From NCBI RefSeq assembly GCF_022402485.1, contig NZ_JAKRSA010000004.1, forward strand, positions 4,102 through 42,769: 38,668 nt of DNA. Direction: 5' to 3'. A model generated the notes under the pieces. That model did not search any database. It saw only the letters and a program-made list of their open reading frames with translations, and was not told the origin of the DNA. The DNA is from Phenylobacterium sp. (lineage in GTDB: Bacteria > Pseudomonadota > Alphaproteobacteria > Caulobacterales > Caulobacteraceae). Numbering within the stretch: position 1 is the first letter of the stretch; each line of letters starts with the position of its first letter. The position numbers were made by a program, and so were the translations under genes. Positions 34,096 through 38,668 of this stretch are shown here, in pieces.

Positions 34096-35727
34096 TTAAT
34101 CGTCTCGGGTCGGGGTTGGACGCAGCAGGAAGGCCGGGGTGTCGCCACCAAATCCACGCACACCGTTGCGATGGTCATCACCCTCGTCGCGGACCTTTAC
34201 CCCGCGGATCGGCCGCTCGGTCTGCCGTGAGGCCCGACGGGGCATGGCCTCAGGGTCCGATCTCGACTCCGTCGCGGCGGGCGTCGCCACGGGCGCGGCC
34301 TCTACCGGGACGGGGGGCGCAGCCTCAGCGCGCGCACGGGTGCGGCCGCGGCTGCGGGCCCGGGGGCGGTCCTCCTGCTGCGCGCCAGCCGGTGCCGGTG
34401 CAGGCGCTGGAGGCGGAGCGGAGGGTTCAGAGACCTCGGCGGCAACAACGTCTTCGACGGGCTGGACCGGAGCGTCTCCATCGCTGCGGGCCGGTCGGCG
34501 GCCACGGGTTGGAGCGCGTGACTCTCCACGGCGACCATCGCGGCTGCTGGCACCGCGACCACCACTGCGGCCACGTTCATCAACCAGACTGGCCCAATCC
34601 AGGTCCAGCGGCGCCATTTTCGGCGTCTGCCCGATCAGCTTCAGCACCTTGTCCAGTGACTTGGAGTCCGCTGGGGTGACGATCATATAGGTCTCGCCCG
34701 TCCGGCCAGCCCGACCTGTCCGTCCGATCCGGTGGACATAGTCGTCTGCGTGGTGGGGGACATCGTAGTTGAAGACATGACTGACGGCCGGGATGTCCAG
34801 GCCGCGCGCTGCGACGTCAGATGCGACCAGCAGCTTGAGTTCACCCTTGCGGAAGCTCTCCAGCGTTCGCGTCCGGGTGGCCTGGTCCAGGTCGCCGTGG
34901 ATTGGCGAGGCATCAAAGCCATGGCTCTTGAGAGACTTGGCGACAATGTCGACTTCGGTCTTGCGGTTGCAGAACACGATGCCGTTCTTCACGTCAGCCC
35001 GCTCAGCCAGGGCCCGCAGGGCTGCCCGCTTGGCCTTGGAATCAGAGACCGGCAGCTCAGTGATGTACTGGGTAATGGTCTCAGCTGTGGTGGCCGGACG
35101 GCTCGCCTCGATCCGGGTGGGATCATTGAGGAACTGCTTGGTCAGGCGCGTGATCTCGGGCGGCATGGTGGCCGAGAAGAACAGCACCTGCCGCTTGGGC
35201 GGCGTCATTTTGAAGATGCGCTCGATGTCGGGGATGAACCCCATGTCGAGCATGCGATCAGCCTCATCGACCACCAGCATCTGAACGCCGGTGAGCAGCA
35301 GCTTGCCGCGCTCGAAATGGTCAAGAAGTCGGCCCGGTGTGGCGATCAGTACGTCGACGCCACGATCAAGCTTGGCTTCCTGATCACCGAAGGACACGCC
35401 GCCAATCAGCAGAGCCCAGCTTAGCTTGTGGTACTTTGCATAGCGTTCGAAAGACGAGGAGACCTGATCGGCCAGCTCCCGGGTCGGGGCGATCACCAGG
35501 GCCCTGGGCATCCGCGCCTTGGAGCGGCCCGCCGCCAGCCTGTCGATCATCGGCAGGGTGAAGGCCGCTGTCTTGCCAGTTCCGGTCTGAGCAATGCCCA
35601 GCACGTCTCGGCCGGCAAGGGCGACAGGGATCGCCGCCTCCTGGATCGGTGTGGCGGTGGTGTAGCCGGTTTCGGCTATGGCCTTGAGCGTCGATTCCGA
35701 CAGGCCCAGAGAAGCAAATTCAATCAT
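34096..35727 (-). CDS. rhlB: DEAD-box RNA helicase, RhlB-like degradosome helicase
   Basis: The 543-residue protein has a full helicase core: F-x-x-LGLS Q-motif region with TPIQ, Walker A AQTGTGKT, PTRELA, TPGRLLD, DEAD at 154-157 (VVDEADRMLDMGF), SAT (FFSATMP), and the second-domain motifs IVFCNRKTEVD, ASDVAARGLDIP and HRIGRTGRAGR. After about residue 375 the tail is basic and disordered (GRSGGRGASSRDGRRGESR and further RG-rich parts), closing with GFGGDTPAFLLRP. In Caulobacter the degradosome helicase RhlB belongs to this group and, as I recall, sits close to dgcB. By sequence alone it could also be named RhlE. RNase E, its likely partner, is encoded 24 kb away in this window. Confidence 0.92.
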   Translation of the reverse strand: MIEFASLGLSESTLKAIAETGYTTATPIQEAAIPVALAGRDVLGIAQTGTGKTAAFTLPMIDRLAAGRSKARMPRALVIAPTRELADQVSSSFERYAKYHKLSWALLIGGVSFGDQEAKLDRGVDVLIATPGRLLDHFERGKLLLTGVQMLVVDEADRMLDMGFIPDIERIFKMTPPKRQVLFFSATMPPEITRLTKQFLNDPTRIEASRPATTAETITQYITELPVSDSKAKRAALRALAERADVKNGIVFCNRKTEVDIVAKSLKSHGFDASPIHGDLDQATRTRTLESFRKGELKLLVASDVAARGLDIPAVSHVFNYDVPHHADDYVHRIGRTGRAGRTGETYMIVTPADSKSLDKVLKLIGQTPKMAPLDLDWASLVDERGRSGGRGASSRDGRRGESRAPTRGRRPARSDGDAPVQPVEDVVAAEVSEPSAPPPAPAPAPAGAQQEDRPRARSRGRTRARAEAAPPVPVEAAPVATPAATESRSDPEAMPRRASRQTERPIRGVKVRDEGDDHRNGVRGFGGDTPAFLLRPTPTRDD

Positions 35728-36005
35728 TCAGCGGCTAATCAAGATCGGCAGACGCGAACCTCGCGCCGCGGATCGGCAAGCGCGTCGTTATCGAGGCGCG
35801 CCGCGGAACATAGGCGTAAGCGGATTCAAGTCAACGCATGAGGCACCGCGGCATGGCTCTGGCCAACCGATTGTTCGCCAGGCGCGTTCTCAGAGCACAA
35901 CAGCGTCAGTTGGAATCAGCTGATCGCTGAATTGCAGCCCAAACCTAGTGTCGGCCATCGGCGATGGCGGTGAAAACGCACATGCGATGTGTCTGTCGGT
36001 CGCGA
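35728..36005 (-). other. Intergenic region upstream of rhlB and downstream of parE (278 bp)
   Basis: No gene is supported. It should hold the rhlB promoter and leader and the parE 3' end. A hairpin GCCATC-GGC-GATGGC (35954-35968) lies 37 bases past the parE stop but has no T-run. TCAGC-TGATC-GCTGA lies at about 35918-35932. I could not place promoter boxes with confidence. Confidence 0.45.
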
Positions 36006-38066
36006 TCAGACGTCGAGATCATCGGTGGCGAATTCCGCATTGTCTTGGATGAAGCGGAATCGCAGCTCAGCCTTTCGGCCCATCAGGGCTTCCACAAGGT
36101 CGATCACCGCCTCTTCAGAGCGCGGAAGGGTGACCCGCGCCAAGATCCGTTTTGCAGGATCCATGGTGGTCTCCTTGAGCTGAGCAGGCATCATCTCACC
36201 CAGACCCTTGAACCGACCGATCTCAGGCTTCTTGCCCTTGAACACAGTGGCCAGGAGCTCCTCACGGTGCGCGTCGTCCCGGGCATAGATCGTCTTTCCC
36301 CCATGGCTCAGGCGATAGAGCGGGGGCAGGGCGAGAAACAGCCGTCCCGCTCGGATCAGGCCGGGCATGGTGCGATAGAAGAACGTGATCAGCAGGGAGG
36401 CGATGTGGGCACCGTCCACATCGGCATCGGTCATGATCACGATGCGCTCGTAGCGCAGGTCCTCTTCCCTGAACTTGGCACCGGGCTGTACACCCAGGGC
36501 CAGCATCAGATCGCTGAGCTCCTTGTTGGCACCCAGCTTGTCAGCGCCGGCAGAGGCCACGTTCAGGATCTTGCCGCGCAAGGGCAAAATGGCCTGTGTC
36601 CGACGGTCCCTGGCCTGCTTGGCTGACCCACCCGCCGAGTCACCCTCCACCAGGAACAGTTCAGTTCCGTCCGACGCCTGGATGGCGCAGTCGGCCAGCT
36701 TGCCCGGCAGGCGCAGTTTGCGGGTGGCCGAGGCCCGGGCCACGTCCCGGTCCTTGCGCCGCTTCAGCCGCTCCTCCGCCCGCTCAATGACAAAGGCCAA
36801 AAGGGTGCTGGCGGCTTTGGGCTGGGCGGTCAGCCAGTGGTCGAAGGGGTCGCGGAGGGCAGCTTCCACCAGGCGCTGGGCGTCGCTTGAGGACAGCCGC
36901 TCCTTGGTCTGGCCCTGGAACTCCGGGTTTTTCACGAACACGCTGATCAAGGCACCGGCCTGGGCGACGACATCCTCGGCGGTGATGAGTGCGCCGCGCT
37001 TCTCGTGAGTCAGTTCGGCATAGGCCTTGAGGCCCCGGGTGAGGGCGGCGCGGAGACCTGCCTCGTGGGTGCCACCCTCAGGCGTTGGCACCGTGTTGCA
37101 GTAGGACCGCATGAAGCCGTCAGCTTCACCGAACCCGTCGGCGGTCCAGGTGATGGCCCATTCCACAGCCCCGGCCTCGCCCTGGCGGCTGAAACGTCCT
37201 GCGAAGGGCTCTGGTGTGACGGTCTCAAGCTTTTCAACCTGTTCGGCCAGATAGTCCGCCAGGCCGTTGGGGAACCGGAAGACCGCCTCTGCTGGGGTCT
37301 GATCCTGGATGCGGGCGGCGTCGCACTTCCAGCGGATCTCTACCCCGCCGAACAGATACGCCTTGGACCGGGCCATCCGGTAGAGCCGCGCCGGCTTGAA
37401 CGCGGCACCCTCCCCAAAGATCTGCGGGTCAGGCAGGAAGCGGATCATGGTGCCGTGTTTGCGGCTGGCCTGGCCTTTTTCGATGGGCCCCAGGGGCTTG
37501 CCGCGCGCAAAGTCCTGGCGCCACTCAAACCCGTCCTTCCAGGCGGTGACCTCGACCTTTTCAGAGAGGGCGTTGACCACTGAAACCCCCACGCCATGCA
37601 GGCCACCGGAGGTTTCATAGGCCTTGCCGGAGAACTTTCCGCCGGAGTGCAGCACCGTCATGATGACTTCCAGGGCTGACTTGCCCGGGTGCTTGGGGTG
37701 GGGGTCGACGGGGATGCCCCGGCCATCGTCCTTGACGCTGAGATAGCCGTCGGCATCGAGGTTCACTTCGATGAACTTGGCGTGGCCAGCCACAGCTTCG
37801 TCCATGGCGTTGTCGAGCACTTCGGCAAACAAGTGGTGCAGGGCGCGCTCGTCGGTGCCGCCGATGTACATGCCCGGGCGCTTGCGTACCGGCTCAAGCC
37901 CCTCAAGGACCTCAATGTCCTTGGCCGAGTAACCCCCTGCTGCCGAGGGCTCGGCCGCATTACGGGACAAGCCCGTCTGCGGGGCAGCGCTCTGCGCGAG
38001 CGGCGGAGCGGCCGGCGGGTTCAATGCGTCATCGAACAGGGAGGCTTGGGGAGGGGCCTTGGACAT
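36006..38066 (-). CDS. parE: DNA topoisomerase IV subunit B
   Basis: ParE supplies the ATPase of topoisomerase IV, which unlinks daughter chromosomes. From ATG 38066 it has 686 residues. The first 45 (MSKAPPQASLFDDALNPP and on) are a variable Ala/Pro-rich extension. The GHKL ATPase follows with LEGLEPVRKRPGMYIGG, EVLDNAMDEAVAGH, VKDDGRGIPVDPHPKHPGKSALEVIMT and SGGLHGVGVSVVNALS. The TOPRIM domain has LFLVEGDSAGGSAKQARDRR, ILPLRGKILNV and IVIMTDADVDGAHI. The end of the TOPRIM and tail (GRFKGLGEMMPAQLKETTMDP) identify ParE rather than GyrB together with the shorter insert-free C-terminus. A TTG at 38123 gives a 19-residue longer form with no better ribosome site. Confidence 0.93.
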   Translation of the reverse strand: MSKAPPQASLFDDALNPPAAPPLAQSAAPQTGLSRNAAEPSAAGGYSAKDIEVLEGLEPVRKRPGMYIGGTDERALHHLFAEVLDNAMDEAVAGHAKFIEVNLDADGYLSVKDDGRGIPVDPHPKHPGKSALEVIMTVLHSGGKFSGKAYETSGGLHGVGVSVVNALSEKVEVTAWKDGFEWRQDFARGKPLGPIEKGQASRKHGTMIRFLPDPQIFGEGAAFKPARLYRMARSKAYLFGGVEIRWKCDAARIQDQTPAEAVFRFPNGLADYLAEQVEKLETVTPEPFAGRFSRQGEAGAVEWAITWTADGFGEADGFMRSYCNTVPTPEGGTHEAGLRAALTRGLKAYAELTHEKRGALITAEDVVAQAGALISVFVKNPEFQGQTKERLSSSDAQRLVEAALRDPFDHWLTAQPKAASTLLAFVIERAEERLKRRKDRDVARASATRKLRLPGKLADCAIQASDGTELFLVEGDSAGGSAKQARDRRTQAILPLRGKILNVASAGADKLGANKELSDLMLALGVQPGAKFREEDLRYERIVIMTDADVDGAHIASLLITFFYRTMPGLIRAGRLFLALPPLYRLSHGGKTIYARDDAHREELLATVFKGKKPEIGRFKGLGEMMPAQLKETTMDPAKRILARVTLPRSEEAVIDLVEALMGRKAELRFRFIQDNAEFATDDLDV

Positions 38067-38147
38067 TGGCTCGGAAGCTGAGGCGATTCGGAAGCGCCCG
38101 GTATCGATCGGGCGGCGAGACAAATCAATCCGATGGGGGTGAGACAG

Positions 38148-38176
38148 AAAAAGGGCCGCAGCTGATGCTGCGGCCC
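38148..38176 (-). terminator. Intrinsic terminator of glnA
   Basis: Arms GGGCCGCAGC (38153-38162) and GCTGCGGCCC (38167-38176) pair perfectly over 10 bases with a 4-base loop. On the minus strand the stem is followed by TTTTT (38152-38148). It begins 27 bases after the glnA stop, and is upstream of the parE start, so it separates the two genes. Confidence 0.92.
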
Positions 38177-38203
38177 CGCTCCATGCGCCTCAGGTTATGA
38201 GGT

Positions 38204-38668
38204 TTAGCACTTGTAATACATTTCGAATTCGACCGGGTGCGGATGCAGTTGCAGGCGCATCACCTCTTCCATCTTCAGCTCAATGTAGCCATCGATGAAG
38301 TCGTCGTCCATCACGCCGCCCTTCTTCAGGAAGGCGCGATCCTTGTCGAGGTTCTCCAGGGCTTCGCGCAGCGAGCCGCAGACTTCCGGAACCTTCTTCT
38401 GTTCCCGCGGCGGCAGGTCATAGAGGTTCTTGTCCATGGCCGGACCCGGATCGATCTTGTTCTCGATCCCGTCGAGGCCGGCCATCAGCAGGGCCACAAA
38501 GGTCAGGTACGGGTTGCCCATCGGGTCAGGGAAGCGGGCCTCGATGCGCTTGGCCTTCGGCGAGTCCACATGCGGGATGCGGATGGAGGCCGAGCGGTTA
38601 CGTGAGGAATAGGCCAGCTTCACCGGGGCTTCGTAGCCGGGCACCAGGCGCTTGTAGCTGTTGGTGGT
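38204..38668 (-). CDS. glnA: Glutamine synthetase type I, C-terminal part (partial, N-terminus off the right edge)
   Basis: GlnA makes glutamine from glutamate, ammonia and ATP. The visible 154 residues read from the window edge as [16 protein letters not shown], the conserved segment of GS type I, then [43 protein letters not shown], and the adenylylation loop [17 protein letters not shown], whose Tyr is the site of GlnE modification in this class. The end [27 protein letters not shown] is complete. The gene continues past 38668, so promoter and neighbours (often glnB) cannot be seen. An internal GTG at 38644 is not a real start. Confidence 0.96.
   Translation of the reverse strand, partial: TTNSYKRLVPGYEAPVKLAYSSRNRSASIRIPHVDSPKAKRIEARFPDPMGNPYLTFVALLMAGLDGIENKIDPGPAMDKNLYDLPPREQKKVPEVCGSLREALENLDKDRAFLKKGGVMDDDFIDGYIELKMEEVMRLQLHPHPVEFEMYYKC

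Overview
The window is a high-GC alphaproteobacterial chromosome segment made almost entirely of core genes. The proteins and gene order point to Caulobacterales (Caulobacter or Phenylobacterium type). Pointers are an RNase E ending in the GWW PNPase-binding motif, the rne-amiC-mrcA-prfB-bacA-M23 peptidase order, a DgcB-like GGDEF protein near an RhlB-like helicase, and the long iscR-suf operon. I recognise this from memory of Caulobacter crescentus; no database was searched. I see no insertion sequence, prophage, CRISPR array, tRNA or rRNA.

Left part (1-9.4 kb). A minus-strand protein derived from class II ribonucleotide reductase, with its catalytic motif lost, runs off the left edge. Next come a complex I accessory subunit (NDUFA12 type) and a DUF2155 envelope protein on plus. 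A minus-strand operon aroQ-accB-accC-aat couples shikimate synthesis, the first step of fatty acid synthesis and N-end-rule tagging. thiS-thiG (thiazole synthesis) diverges from it. A DsbA-like lipoprotein and an M48 TPR metalloprotease form a small periplasmic quality-control pair.

Middle part (9.4-24.7 kb). rne is followed by two nested hairpins. amiC, mrcA and prfB run on plus, and prfB needs a programmed +1 frameshift at CTT-TGA-C. The overlapping M23 peptidase-bactofilin pair runs on minus. Together these make a cell-wall cluster: septal amidase, bifunctional PBP1A, bactofilin scaffold and LytM peptidase. bcp, tyrS, anmK (cell-wall sugar recycling), an exported M20 amidohydrolase and an alpha/beta hydrolase with an Asp at the nucleophile elbow follow.

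Right part (24.6-38.7 kb). A nine-gene iron-sulfur operon reads iscR, IscS-type desulfurase, sufB, a gene of unknown function, sufC, sufD, sufS, sufT, sufA. Most junctions overlap by 1-4 bases. A promoter with half of an IscR box lies in front. Beyond it, all on minus, are a PaaG-like crotonase, a diguanylate cyclase, an RhlB-like DEAD-box helicase, parE and the 3' end of glnA with a clear intrinsic terminator.

The region is largely ordinary. I did not find a convincing new multi-gene system. The best leads are the catalytically dead RNR paralogue and the uncharacterised gene inside the suf operon.
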